Counted from the first letter of the stretch, positions 6,976-14,265 are shown. The stretch is 23,502 nt of DNA from CAIPSZ01 sp038065015 (GCA_038065015.1 JBBTRU010000027.1:1-23502); one strand, 5' to 3'. Program-made: numbers and translations. The notes: generated from the letters alone by a model not told the origin.

Positions 6976-6981
6976 TATAGT
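6976..6981 (+). promoter_or_regulatory. -10 element of the receiver gene
   Basis: TATAGT lies so that transcription would start near 6988, between the two candidate start codons. This suggests a nearly leaderless mRNA for the downstream gene. No clear -35 box is seen. Confidence 0.5.
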
Positions 6982-6984
6982 GGG

Positions 6985-7401
6985 ATGACTATGGCACTTC
7001 CCAGCAAGGGCACTCCAGCAGTCAAAGTCGTTCCCACTATCCTGGTCGTGGAAGACGAAATTTCGGTTGCCTCGGCTCTTCGAGAAGCGCTGGAAGATCG
7101 CGGCTACAAAGTCGAGGTGGCAAATGACGGCATAACCGCCGTGACCAAAGCCCAGAGCGTCCATCCTGCCGCTATCGTGTTGGACCTGGGCCTCCCGAAG
7201 CAGAATGGACTGCAAGTTATCGAGCGTCTTCGAGCCAACAAGTCACTCTTCAGCATCCCGGTTATTGTTCTCTCCAATGTGGAGAGCAGCGTGGTGCTGC
7301 AGAAGTGCGAGGAGATGGGTATGCAATGCTACCTGGTGAAGACGCACACCAGCATCCAAAAGGTGATTGATGCCATTGGGAAGACGGTTCCGCTAAAGTA
7401 A
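6985..7401 (+). CDS. Single-domain response regulator (CheY-like receiver)
   Basis: The protein is one receiver domain with no output domain. It shows the acidic pair in TILVVEDE, the phospho-acceptor Asp in IVLDLGLP, the switch Ser in VIVLSNVES and the conserved Lys in CYLVKTHTS. It would be phosphorylated by a histidine kinase not present here, and signals by protein contact. ATG 6985 and ATG 6991 are both possible starts; the -10 box position favours 6991 with a 3-nt leader. Stand-alone receivers are common in Patescibacteria. The following polA gene has its own promoter. The partner and output cannot be read from the sequence. Confidence 0.85.
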   Translation: MTMALPSKGTPAVKVVPTILVVEDEISVASALREALEDRGYKVEVANDGITAVTKAQSVHPAAIVLDLGLPKQNGLQVIERLRANKSLFSIPVIVLSNVESSVVLQKCEEMGMQCYLVKTHTSIQKVIDAIGKTVPLK

Positions 7402-7412
7402 ACATTTTGCGT

Positions 7413-7441
7413 TTGCGACCCATGCGTACAGCCTGTACGCT
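7413..7441 (+). promoter_or_regulatory. Leaderless promoter of polA with overlapping inverted repeat
   Basis: TTGCGA (7413-7418) and TACGCT (7436-7441) are 17 nt apart, and the ATG at 7448 sits exactly 7 nt after the -10 box, so the transcript should begin at the start codon. An inverted repeat GCGTACA (7424-7430)/TGTACGC (7434-7440) overlaps the -10 box and could be an operator. Confidence 0.6.
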
Positions 7442-7447
7442 GTGTTT

Positions 7448-10228
7448 ATGTCTGCCCCCAAAGTCCTGCTCGTCGACGGCAACGCCATCATCCACCGTAG
7501 CTTTCATGCCCTGCCGCCGCTGACAGCCAAGGATGGCACCTTGGTGAACGCGGTGTACGGTTTTGCCACGGCGCTGATGAAAGCCTTGAAGGACATCAAG
7601 CCTACGCACGTGGCCGTAGCCTTTGATATGAAAGGCCCGACCTTCCGCGACGATATTTACGACCAGTACAAGGCCACACGCGTGAAAGCCGCCCAAGAAC
7701 TCTACGACCAAATTCCTCTGGCGCACGACCTCGTGGCGGCCTTTGGCTTCCCCGTAGTGGAGCAGCAAGGCGTGGAAGCTGACGATGTGATTGGTACACT
7801 CTCGCACCGTCTCGCCAAAGAGAAGGCGCACGTCGTCATTCTCACTGGCGACATGGACACCATGCAGCTGGTTTCGAAAAACGTATCGGTGTACAGCTTA
7901 CGGAAAGGCCTCAATGATACCGTGCTGTACACGCCGAAAGACGTTGTCGTTCGCTACGGCTTCGGTCCCGAAGACATCATTGACTACAAAGCCCTGCGTG
8001 GTGATCCCTCGGACAACATTCCAGGCGTGAAAGGGGTGGGGGAGAAAACGGCCACGGAACTCATCAAACAGTTCCACACTATTGAGCAGATGTACCGCGT
8101 CCTGGAGCATAGCCCCCAGAAAGCCAAGAATCTTTCCGAGAAACTCAAAGAAAAACTCATGCTGGAAAAAGAAAATGCCTACATGAGTAAGAAGTTGGCA
8201 ACAATTAAGCTCGATGTGCCGCTCCACTTCACTATCGACGAGGCCAAGGTGCACAGTGCTGACGCCGCTAAACTCCATGAGCTATTTGTAAAGTGGGGTT
8301 TTAAAAGCTTAGTGGCAAAGATCCCGCAGTTGGCTGGGGAAGAGCAAGTTGGCAAGTTGGCAAGTCAGCAAGTCGGTGAGCAAGAAATACAACCCTCGCG
8401 CCAATCGCTTTTCGGTGAGAAATCCTCGAAGCACACATACACTTTGGTAAACGACGAGCAGTCGTTCAAGGCGTTTCTCGGTGAGCTTCAGAAACAGGAA
8501 GTTTTTGTTTTTGATACCGAGACCACCAGCCTCAACCCGTACGACGCGAAGTTGCTCGGCATCAGCTTCTCCTGGAAAGCGGGTGAGGCGTACTACGTGA
8601 ACGTACAAAACCATGCTGGCTGGTTAAAAACGCTCAAGGATATTTTTGAAAATCCAAAGGTCGGCAAGTGGGGCCATAACTGTAAGTACGATGGAAAAGT
8701 ACTGGCACTCGCAGGTATTAACGTGTCGCCGCTCGCTTTTGACAGCATGATTGCAAGCTACCTGCTCAACTCTGGCTCGCGGGCGCATAGCCTGGATGCT
8801 CTGGCGTTCAATGAGTTTGGCCATCAGATGATTCCCATTGAAGAGCTCATTGGCAAGAAGGGGAAAGACCAAATCACGATGGAGCAGGTGGCAGCCGAGA
8901 CGATTGCCGAGTACTCGGGTGAAGATGCGGACTACACCTATCGTTTGGTAAAAAAGTTTAGCCCGCAACTCCTATCGCTCAAGCTCCAAAAGCTTTTTGA
9001 TGATATTGAAATGCCACTCATCCCAGTGCTCCAGCACATTGAACTGGCGGGCGTGAAAATTGATTCGAAGTTTTTGGCCAAGCTCGGCAAGAGTATGAGC
9101 ACGACTATCAAAAAACTTGAAAAGCAGATTCATGGGTACGCAAAAACCGATTTTAATATTAAATCACCACTCCAACTTACCGAAGTGCTTTTTACAACGC
9201 TTAAGCTTTCTAGCGAAGGCCTGAAGAAAACCAAGACCGGAATTTCCACGGCCGTGGATGAGTTGGAAAAGTTGCAGGGCAAGCACCCAATTATCGACGA
9301 CATTATGGAGTATCGCGAGCTCACCAAGTTGCTTTCCACGTACATCGAAACATTGCCGGAGCTCGTCCAGAAGCAAACGGGCCGTGTGCACACCGACTTC
9401 AACCAGACCGTGGCAGCCACCGGGCGGCTCTCCAGCAACGATCCTAACCTGCAGAACATTCCCATTCGCACGGAACTCGGCCGGGAAATACGGAAAGCTT
9501 TTATTGCGGAGAAAGGTTTCCAGCTCGTGTCTGTGGACTACTCCCAAATAGAATTGCGCGTGGTGGCGAGTATGGCCAAGGAGCAGAAGATGATAGACGC
9601 GTTCAAGCACGGCGCCGATATTCATCAAGCCACGGCCGCGGACATTTTTGGCATACCGGTCGGGGAGATCACGAAAGACCAGCGCAACGCGGCCAAAGAA
9701 GTGAATTTCGGCGTGCTCTATGGCATGGGCGCGTACGGCTTGGCGAGCCGCAAGAAAATTAGCCGCGAGAAAGCGCAAGATTTTATTGACCGGTACTTTG
9801 CGAGCCGACCCAAGGTGGCGAAATATTTGGAAGACACCAAAGCCCAAGCGCGTAAGCGTGGTTACGTGGAAACGCTGTTCGGCCGACGCCGCAACTTACC
9901 CGAGATCAATTCGTCCAACGGTCAAATCCGCGCCCAAGCCGAACGGATTGCCGTAAACCTGCCAGTGCAGGGGACAGCGGCGGACATTCTCAAAATGGCC
10001 ATGATTGCTTGTGATAAAGGTCTGCCAAACGTCAGTCCAAAATCGCGAATGATTCTTACGGTCCACGACGAACTGGTGTTTGAAGTGCCTGACGCGGATG
10101 TGAAAAAAGTTTCAGCTTTTGTGAAACAGACCATGGAAGGTGTGTATGACTTGGCCGCGCCGTTGGTAGCCGATGTAAAAGTCGGGGAGAATTGGGGGGA
10201 GATGGTAGGAGAAGCAGAGAAGCCGTAA
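7448..10228 (+). CDS. polA: DNA polymerase I with active-looking proofreading domain
   Basis: The 926-residue protein has all three domains. Residues 1-290 are the 5' nuclease (LLVDGNAIIHRSFHA, GVEADDVIGTL, GDPSDNIPGVKGVGEKTA). Residues about 345-530 are the 3'-5' exonuclease with all motifs intact (FDTETTSLN near 356, NCKYDGKVL, YSGEDADYT), unlike many family A enzymes that lose them. Residues about 550-926 are the polymerase: DPNLQNIPIRTELGR, motif A SVDYSQIELR near 696, motif B RNAAKEVNFGVLYGM, motif C VHDELVF near 872. It fills gaps and removes RNA primers. The Phe of motif B predicts discrimination against dideoxynucleotides. ATG 7448 is chosen from promoter spacing. The linker after the 5' nuclease contains an octamer DNA repeat. 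Confidence 0.95.
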   Translation: MSAPKVLLVDGNAIIHRSFHALPPLTAKDGTLVNAVYGFATALMKALKDIKPTHVAVAFDMKGPTFRDDIYDQYKATRVKAAQELYDQIPLAHDLVAAFGFPVVEQQGVEADDVIGTLSHRLAKEKAHVVILTGDMDTMQLVSKNVSVYSLRKGLNDTVLYTPKDVVVRYGFGPEDIIDYKALRGDPSDNIPGVKGVGEKTATELIKQFHTIEQMYRVLEHSPQKAKNLSEKLKEKLMLEKENAYMSKKLATIKLDVPLHFTIDEAKVHSADAAKLHELFVKWGFKSLVAKIPQLAGEEQVGKLASQQVGEQEIQPSRQSLFGEKSSKHTYTLVNDEQSFKAFLGELQKQEVFVFDTETTSLNPYDAKLLGISFSWKAGEAYYVNVQNHAGWLKTLKDIFENPKVGKWGHNCKYDGKVLALAGINVSPLAFDSMIASYLLNSGSRAHSLDALAFNEFGHQMIPIEELIGKKGKDQITMEQVAAETIAEYSGEDADYTYRLVKKFSPQLLSLKLQKLFDDIEMPLIPVLQHIELAGVKIDSKFLAKLGKSMSTTIKKLEKQIHGYAKTDFNIKSPLQLTEVLFTTLKLSSEGLKKTKTGISTAVDELEKLQGKHPIIDDIMEYRELTKLLSTYIETLPELVQKQTGRVHTDFNQTVAATGRLSSNDPNLQNIPIRTELGREIRKAFIAEKGFQLVSVDYSQIELRVVASMAKEQKMIDAFKHGADIHQATAADIFGIPVGEITKDQRNAAKEVNFGVLYGMGAYGLASRKKISREKAQDFIDRYFASRPKVAKYLEDTKAQARKRGYVETLFGRRRNLPEINSSNGQIRAQAERIAVNLPVQGTAADILKMAMIACDKGLPNVSPKSRMILTVHDELVFEVPDADVKKVSAFVKQTMEGVYDLAAPLVADVKVGENWGEMVGEAEKP
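8344..8375 (+). repeat. Octamer tandem repeat inside polA
   Basis: Four units, GCAAGTTG twice then GCAAGTCA and GCAAGTCG, lie in frame in the linker between the 5' nuclease and the exonuclease domains (residues about 300-310, VGKLASQQVG). Because 8 is not a multiple of 3, a change of one unit would shift the frame. Confidence 0.7.
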
Positions 10229-10245
10229 GCCGTAGAGCCGTAGGT

Positions 10246-10288
10246 GGCGAGCTTGCTCGCCCATAACATGCAGCACAGCAAGCTGTGC
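10246..10288. repeat. Two short REP-like hairpins after polA
   Basis: GGCGAGC/GCTCGCC with a TT loop (10246-10261) is followed by GCACAGC/GCTGTGC with an AA loop (10273-10288). Ahead of them AGCCGTA recurs three times (10221-10244 region). Such paired palindromes are common dispersed repeats. They could also help end the polA transcript. Confidence 0.55.
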
Positions 10289-10299
10289 GCCTACCTATT

Positions 10300-10391
10300 G
10301 TCATTGCGAGTCCCGCCTCGGCGGGACGCGGCAACCCCGATGTATCAACAGGATTGCTTCGTCATTCGCTCCGCTCATTCCTCGCAATGAC
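10300..10391. repeat. 92-bp palindromic dispersed repeat (MITE-like)
   Basis: Terminal inverted repeats GTCATTGCGAG (10300-10310) and CTCGCAATGAC (10381-10391) enclose an inner palindrome TCCCGCC/GGCGGGA (10311-10326) and GATTGCTTCGTCATTCGCTCC. This GTCATTGCGAG..GATTGCTTCG..CTCGCAATGAC pattern is a known kind of intergenic repeat found in many unrelated bacteria. It carries no gene. Confidence 0.75.
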
Positions 10392-10420
10392 AATAAAAAG
10401 GCGAACCGCGGGGTTCGTGA

Positions 10421-10426
10421 TAGAAT
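10421..10426 (+). promoter_or_regulatory. -10 element giving a leaderless holA mRNA
   Basis: TAGAAT is followed by six C residues and then ATG 10433, so the expected transcription start is the A of the start codon. There is no ribosome binding site. The -35 region is not recognisable. Confidence 0.55.
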
Positions 10427-10432
10427 CCCCCC

Positions 10433-11449
10433 ATGGACCTCCTCATCCTCCACGGTGCCGATACGTATAGTTCTCGCAAGCGGTTAACCGTCCTGCGCGA
10501 AGGCTTTAAAAAGAAGTACGACCCCGCAGGGTCGAACGTGTCGGCCTTTGCCGCCCCGTTTGATATTGCCAAGGTCCGCACCAGCTTGGCGCAAGTGGGC
10601 ATGTTTGCCAAAAAGCGCCTGGTCATTTTGTGCGACTTCTATTCCACCGCGAATGCCGCTGACCGTGAGCTGTTTAATAGCTGGCTGGAAGCTGACGCTT
10701 TCCCCGATACGGTCATGATTGCGTGGGAGGGGAAGGATTTAGGAAAACCAGCTGTTGCAAAAAAGACCGCACCGAAAAAGCCGACAAAGTCCAAAGCCAA
10801 GAAGCCGCCAGCCGCGGTCGCCAAAATTTCCTGGCCAGCCCACGCCAAGGTTGAAGTTTTTGAACCGCTTGCAGCCGCGCAACTCCTCGCCTGGATTCGC
10901 AGCGAGGTGAAGCGGCTTGGTGGCAGCATTGACCCTGCAGCAGTGACGCAGCTCGCGACGAATATTGGGCCAGACCTGTGGTCCATGAGCAATGTGGTAG
11001 CCCAGCTTGTGGCTGTCACGCAAGACAAACCCATAACCACCACCGCTGTCGGTGAGTGGAGCAAGGCGCCTTTAGACGATAACATCTTCCACTTCACGGA
11101 CGCGCTCTCGGCCCGCAACGCCCAAGCCGCGCTCGGGCTTTTCCAAAGCCAGCTCCAACTTGGCGTTCATCCTTTAGTTCTGCACGCCATGCTTACCCGG
11201 CAACTGCGCACGCTCGTGGTGGTTGAAGACCTCCTTAAACAGGGCAAACCCGCCGGTTCGATTGCCGCCGAGGCCAACCTGCATCCGTTCGTGGCGCAAA
11301 AAGCCGCTGCCGCGGTTCGACAATTTCAGTCCGGACAACTTCGGCAACTATTCTTAGACCTGGCTGCTCTGGATGGAGAAATAAAAACTGGCAAAGCCGA
11401 TGCCGAGCTCGCCTTGGCGCATTTTATAGCCAAGGTGTGCGTGAGGTAG
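10433..11449 (+). CDS. holA: DNA polymerase III delta subunit
   Basis: The 338-residue protein fits HolA in length and pattern. It opens MDLLILHGADTYSSRKRL, like the delta N-terminus that lacks a working P-loop, and has a VGMFAKKRLVIL strand. A helical middle follows with LLAWIRSEVKRLGGSIDPAAV, which matches the delta AAA+ lid. The C-terminal collar contains HPLVLHAMLTRQLRTLVVVEDLL. Delta opens the sliding clamp as part of the clamp loader. Odd: a Lys/Ala/Pro-rich insertion (about residues 104-132, KKTAPKKPTKSKAKKPP) interrupts the N-terminal region, probably a disordered basic loop. The stop codon is followed after one base by the inverted repeat of the next element. Confidence 0.85.
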   Translation: MDLLILHGADTYSSRKRLTVLREGFKKKYDPAGSNVSAFAAPFDIAKVRTSLAQVGMFAKKRLVILCDFYSTANAADRELFNSWLEADAFPDTVMIAWEGKDLGKPAVAKKTAPKKPTKSKAKKPPAAVAKISWPAHAKVEVFEPLAAAQLLAWIRSEVKRLGGSIDPAAVTQLATNIGPDLWSMSNVVAQLVAVTQDKPITTTAVGEWSKAPLDDNIFHFTDALSARNAQAALGLFQSQLQLGVHPLVLHAMLTRQLRTLVVVEDLLKQGKPAGSIAAEANLHPFVAQKAAAAVRQFQSGQLRQLFLDLAALDGEIKTGKADAELALAHFIAKVCVR

Positions 11450-11934
11450 ATTACGAATTACGAAAAGGAAACGAATATACGAATGACTACGAATGGGGAA
11501 GATCGATGTTGACAATGCGTTTGTACGCCACTCCTTGCGTCGTAAAGGTCGCGAGAATACCCAGTTGTAAGTTGCTGGCTCGTAAATAGGCGTACACTTG
11601 GTCAATGTCTTTTCGCATATACCGAGCGCCGCGCTTTAACTCCAGAACAATTTTCCCCTCAATCAAAAAATCTAGCACGTACGATGCTATCGCACGGTTT
11701 TGTAGTTGCACTGTGTACCGAACCTGTTCCTGAAAATGAACACCAAGTTTTCGCAAAAGTTCGGCAATTGCTCGCTGGTATACACGTTCCTGGTGCCCGT
11801 ATCCAAGTTCGTTGAATGCTTCAAAAAGAATACCTACGACGCGGTAGCTTAGATCTGCATGGACCAAATCATTCCTACGAAGCTGTGCCTGCTTACCCAT
11901 TCGTATTTCGTAGGTCCCTATTCGTAATTCGTAA
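11450..11934. mobile_element. GxxExxY cassette framed by inverted repeats
   Basis: The left repeat (11451-11497) and the reverse complement of the right (11896-11934) both begin TTACGAATTACGAA, then A or T, AGG, and both end with a TACGAATGGG block; the left has extra ACGAAT units. The cassette fills the space between the stop codons of holA and rpsT to within one base. The repeat supplies the start codon of the enclosed gene at one end (ACGAATGGG) and its TAG stop at the other (CCCATTCGTAG). No target duplication is visible. I infer a mobile or formerly mobile unit. Confidence 0.6.
11487..11900 (-). CDS. GxxExxY protein (PDDEXK-like fold)
   Basis: The 137-residue protein contains the family motif as GHQERVY (about residues 35-41). 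Its possible nuclease-fold core is YVLDFLIEGKIVLELKRG, with Asp, then Glu and Lys in ELK near residue 87-90, followed by a helix with QVYAYLRASNLQLGILATF. This pattern matches the GxxExxY family (PF13366, PDDEXK_3 clan), found widely and often in several copies per genome, with no agreed function. No Shine-Dalgarno is present; the ATG lies inside the right inverted repeat and the TAG inside the left. It is convergent to holA and codirectional with rpsT, directly after the rpsT stop. Nuclease activity is inferred from fold only. Confidence 0.8.
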   Translation of the reverse strand: MGKQAQLRRNDLVHADLSYRVVGILFEAFNELGYGHQERVYQRAIAELLRKLGVHFQEQVRYTVQLQNRAIASYVLDFLIEGKIVLELKRGARYMRKDIDQVYAYLRASNLQLGILATFTTQGVAYKRIVNIDLPHS

Positions 11935-12192
11935 CTAAACCTTCCCCAGTGCCTGCATCAAGCGGGATTTCTTGCGGCCGGCGGTATTCTTGGTAATCAC
12001 TTTTTTTCGGGCGGCCTTGTCCAGGAGCTTGGTGGCCACGGCAACCGCAGCCTTGGCACCCGCGTCTTTATTCGTAATGAGTTTGCGCGCCTTTTTAATG
12101 GCGTCGCGGAATTCATTCTTCACCGCGCGATTGGCAGCGGTGCGTTTAATGGTTTGGCGGGCGTGTTTGGCCGAGGCGGCTTTGATAGGCAT
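11935..12192 (-). CDS. rpsT: 30S ribosomal protein S20
   Basis: The 85-residue, strongly basic and Ala-rich protein opens MPIKAASAKHARQTIKRTA and contains NRAVKNEFRDAIKKARKL and ending KSRLMQALGKV, as in bacterial S20. S20 binds 16S rRNA helices in the small subunit. No Shine-Dalgarno is visible. A TTGTTC-17-TTTACT promoter places the transcription start at or next to the ATG, suggesting a leaderless mRNA. Its stop codon abuts the right inverted repeat of the GxxExxY cassette. Confidence 0.95.
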   Translation of the reverse strand: MPIKAASAKHARQTIKRTAANRAVKNEFRDAIKKARKLITNKDAGAKAAVAVATKLLDKAARKKVITKNTAGRKKSRLMQALGKV

Positions 12193-12197
12193 ACAAG

Positions 12198-12226
12198 AGT
12201 AAAGTTAGAAGTTAATGCCTGAACAA
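12198..12226 (-). promoter_or_regulatory. Near-leaderless promoter of rpsT
   Basis: On the minus strand TTGTTC (12221-12226) and TTTACT (12198-12203) are 17 nt apart, and the ATG (12190-12192) begins 5 nt after the -10 box. Confidence 0.45.
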
Positions 12227-12342
12227 GCTACCATGACTCTTTGCCTTATGCAAGGCCACCATTGGGTTGCTGGTATTTTTCCTGGGCTGGGGTGTAGAAT
12301 TACTGCATACATTGTTCTTCCAAAACTAGCATGGAGGCCCAA

Positions 12343-12558
12343 ATGGCCAGGAAGCCACCCTCACTATCAAACCGGGAGCCGCGTTCCCGAATCCTGATCT
12401 GCAAAACGTGCGGCGAAGAGTTTTGCTTCACCGCCGAGGCACAACAGTATCTTTTGGGCCAAGGTTTTGCCGACGATCCAAAACGCTGTAAGTCGTGCCA
12501 GACGAAGCACAAGCAGGCAGGGCGCTTGCACCCGCACTCGTTGACGACGAGTCGTTAA
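12343..12558 (+). CDS. Small zinc-ribbon protein
   Basis: ATG 12343 is chosen because GGAGG (12333-12337) lies 5 nt before it; the ATG at 12331 in fact forms part of that binding site. The 71-residue product has a CxxC pair in ICKTCGEEFCF and a second CxxC in RCKSCQTKH, with a spacing typical of the probable zinc-ribbon domain family PF13451 (CxxCGxxF, then GFADDPKRC). It should bind one zinc ion. Such proteins are small, basic and of unknown role, perhaps in nucleic acid binding. A TAGAAT box (12295-12300) may be its promoter. A clear terminator follows. Confidence 0.75.
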   Translation: MARKPPSLSNREPRSRILICKTCGEEFCFTAEAQQYLLGQGFADDPKRCKSCQTKHKQAGRLHPHSLTTSR

Positions 12559-12565
12559 TTTTTTA

Positions 12566-12595
12566 AAATCCGCCAGCACTATGCCGGCGGATTTT
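12566..12595 (+). terminator. Terminator of the zinc-ribbon gene
   Basis: AAATCCGCC and GGCGGATTT pair around an 11-nt loop and are followed by TTTTT. It lies just past the stop codon. Confidence 0.75.
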
Positions 12596-12601
12596 TCATC
12601 G

Positions 12602-12630
12602 TTGACGCTGTCGGCCGAGGGGCGTAGGCT
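12602..12630 (+). promoter_or_regulatory. Sigma70-type promoter of purF
   Basis: TTGACG (12602-12607) and TAGGCT (12625-12630) are 17 nt apart. Transcription should start near 12637, giving a leader of about 48 nt that contains AAAGGA (12673-12678) ahead of ATG 12685. Confidence 0.65.
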
Positions 12631-12684
12631 TGGTGCTCCAATACAGAAAATAGTGAACGTTGAAAATAGCAGAAAGGAATACTC

Positions 12685-14082
12685 ATGCGTGAGATGCAGG
12701 ATAAGTGCGCGGTTTTTGGCATTTACGGGCATACCCGGGCGGCGCACGCTGCCTACGATGCACTGCACATGCAGAACCACCGGGGCGACAAGTCTTCGGG
12801 TATGGTTGCTGCAGATGGCACAGCGCTGTATGAGCACAAGGGCATGGGCCTGGTGCCAGAGGTGTACAAGGCGGAAGATCTCGAACGTCTGCAGGGCGCC
12901 ATTGCCATTGGCCATAACCGGTATGCCACGTGCGGTGCGGGGAATGTGCTGAACATTCAGCCGTTTATTGTAACGACAACGTCTGGACTGCAGATCGCCG
13001 TCGCGAGTAATGGTGATTTGCCGTGGTATGCCCAGCAGAAGCAGCGCGTAGTTGAGGCTGGGTACGAGGTAGCATCCGAGAATGATGGCGAGCTCATCGG
13101 TTGGTACATCGCCTGGGGTTACGACCAGACGCAGGATATGGTGCAAGCCATGCACTGGGCTATGGAGCAGTTAGACAATAGTGCGTTCTCCTGCGTGGTC
13201 TGTACGGTAGATACACTGTACGCCATGCGGGATCCGCGGGGTATGCGCCCAATGTGCTTAGGCAAATTGGGTAATGCCTACGTCATTGCTTCCGAAACTG
13301 TTGCTTTCGACATTTTGCAGGCACGCTACATTCGTGATATTGAACCAGGCACGATTGTCCGGATTAATACAGAAGGTGAGCGAACATTTCTATCGGTCTC
13401 CATGCCGCACCGGCACTGCGATTTTGAGCTCCAGTACTTTGCGCGGCCGGACAGCCTGGTGTACGGCCTGTCCGTGTCCGAAATCCGCGAAGCGCAAGGG
13501 CGGCTCATCGCCCAGAAGTCCCCCGTGGCTGCCGAGGTGGTCATTGGCGTACCTGACTCGGGGCTCCACGGCGCGCTCGGCTACAGCGAAGCGAGCGGCA
13601 TCCCGTTCAAATTCGGCTTCATCCGGCACCACTTCTCCCGCCGGGAGTTCATCCTCGACGGGCAGGCCAGCCGGGATATGCAGTCCAAGTACAAGCACAA
13701 TCCGGACCGGCGCGTCGTTGCGGGCAAACGCGTTGTGATGGTGGATGATTCCATTGTCCGCGGGACGGCCTCGCGCAAGTTGGTACGCATGCTTCGGAAC
13801 GCCGGGGCGCGCGAGGTGCACCTCCGCATCATTACGCCCCCGATTATTGGTCCGTGCTTCTTCGGCATTGACACGCCGACGCTGCAGGAGCTCATCGCGT
13901 CGCGCATGAGCATTGAGGAAATGCGCGCCTACATTGAAGCGGATTCCCTTGTGTTCCTTAGCTTGGCCGAGATGCACGCGTGCATCCCATTGCCAGCCAG
14001 CAACTTCTGCTCGGCGTGCATGACCCGGCACTACCCCATGCCGCTCCCACCGGAGAAGCAGTTTGCCGAACTTTCCTCTTGA
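12685..14082 (+). CDS. purF: Amidophosphoribosyltransferase
   Basis: The 465-residue enzyme makes phosphoribosylamine from PRPP and glutamine, the first step of purine synthesis. The short leader MREMQDK precedes Cys8 (KCAVFGIYGH), the expected glutaminase nucleophile after propeptide cleavage. Other glutaminase blocks are GHNRYATCG and SNGDLPWY. The PRPP loop is VVMVDDSIVRGTAS. All four cysteines expected to bind the 4Fe-4S cluster of the Bacillus-type enzyme can be placed: RHCDFELQYFARPDS, PPIIGPCFFGID, and FCSACMTRHYP (two). It has its own promoter and terminator. No other purine gene lies nearby, which is notable in a lineage where purine synthesis is usually incomplete. Confidence 0.95.
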   Translation: MREMQDKCAVFGIYGHTRAAHAAYDALHMQNHRGDKSSGMVAADGTALYEHKGMGLVPEVYKAEDLERLQGAIAIGHNRYATCGAGNVLNIQPFIVTTTSGLQIAVASNGDLPWYAQQKQRVVEAGYEVASENDGELIGWYIAWGYDQTQDMVQAMHWAMEQLDNSAFSCVVCTVDTLYAMRDPRGMRPMCLGKLGNAYVIASETVAFDILQARYIRDIEPGTIVRINTEGERTFLSVSMPHRHCDFELQYFARPDSLVYGLSVSEIREAQGRLIAQKSPVAAEVVIGVPDSGLHGALGYSEASGIPFKFGFIRHHFSRREFILDGQASRDMQSKYKHNPDRRVVAGKRVVMVDDSIVRGTASRKLVRMLRNAGAREVHLRIITPPIIGPCFFGIDTPTLQELIASRMSIEEMRAYIEADSLVFLSLAEMHACIPLPASNFCSACMTRHYPMPLPPEKQFAELSS

Positions 14083-14091
14083 TCTTTCTCC

Positions 14092-14121
14092 AACCGCCTT
14101 CTTCCCGAGGGCGGTTTTCTT
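14092..14121 (+). terminator. Terminator of purF
   Basis: AACCGCC (14092-14098) pairs with GGCGGTT (14110-14116), followed by TTCTTT. It begins 10 nt after the purF stop codon. Confidence 0.75.
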
Positions 14122-14126
14122 TGGTC

Positions 14127-14156
14127 TTTACATAACTTACTGTTGTGCTGTATAGT
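14127..14156 (+). promoter_or_regulatory. Promoter of a candidate small RNA
   Basis: TTTACA (14127-14132) and TATAGT (14151-14156) are 18 nt apart, just after the purF terminator. No protein gene follows on this strand. Confidence 0.55.
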
Positions 14157-14160
14157 TCCT

Positions 14161-14262
14161 GCACCGCCAAGCCTCACATGGTGCGACGGTAAAAAGGGCC
14201 ACACAATGTGGCAAGAATAACTCATTCATGGGACTCACGTAGTGGGTCCCTGATTTTTTCTT
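14161..14262 (+). ncRNA. Candidate small structured RNA
   Basis: Between the promoter at 14127-14156 and a strong terminator lies about 100 nt that folds into three hairpins: GCACC (14161-14165)/GGTGC (14180-14184), GCCACA (14198-14203)/TGTGGC (14207-14212), and the terminator GGGACTCAC (14230-14238)/GTGGGTCCC (14242-14250) with one G-U pair and then TGATTTTTTCTT. An alternative ACCG/CGGT pairing in the first part would form a different fold. No open frame of useful size is present. I do not recognise a known riboswitch or sRNA family. The next gene is convergent, so this is not a leader. Confidence 0.55.
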
Positions 14263-14265
14263 ATA

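Noticed and set aside
13390..14031. 213-codon open frame on the minus strand
   Set aside because: It is antisense to purF in GC-rich sequence where long spurious frames are expected.
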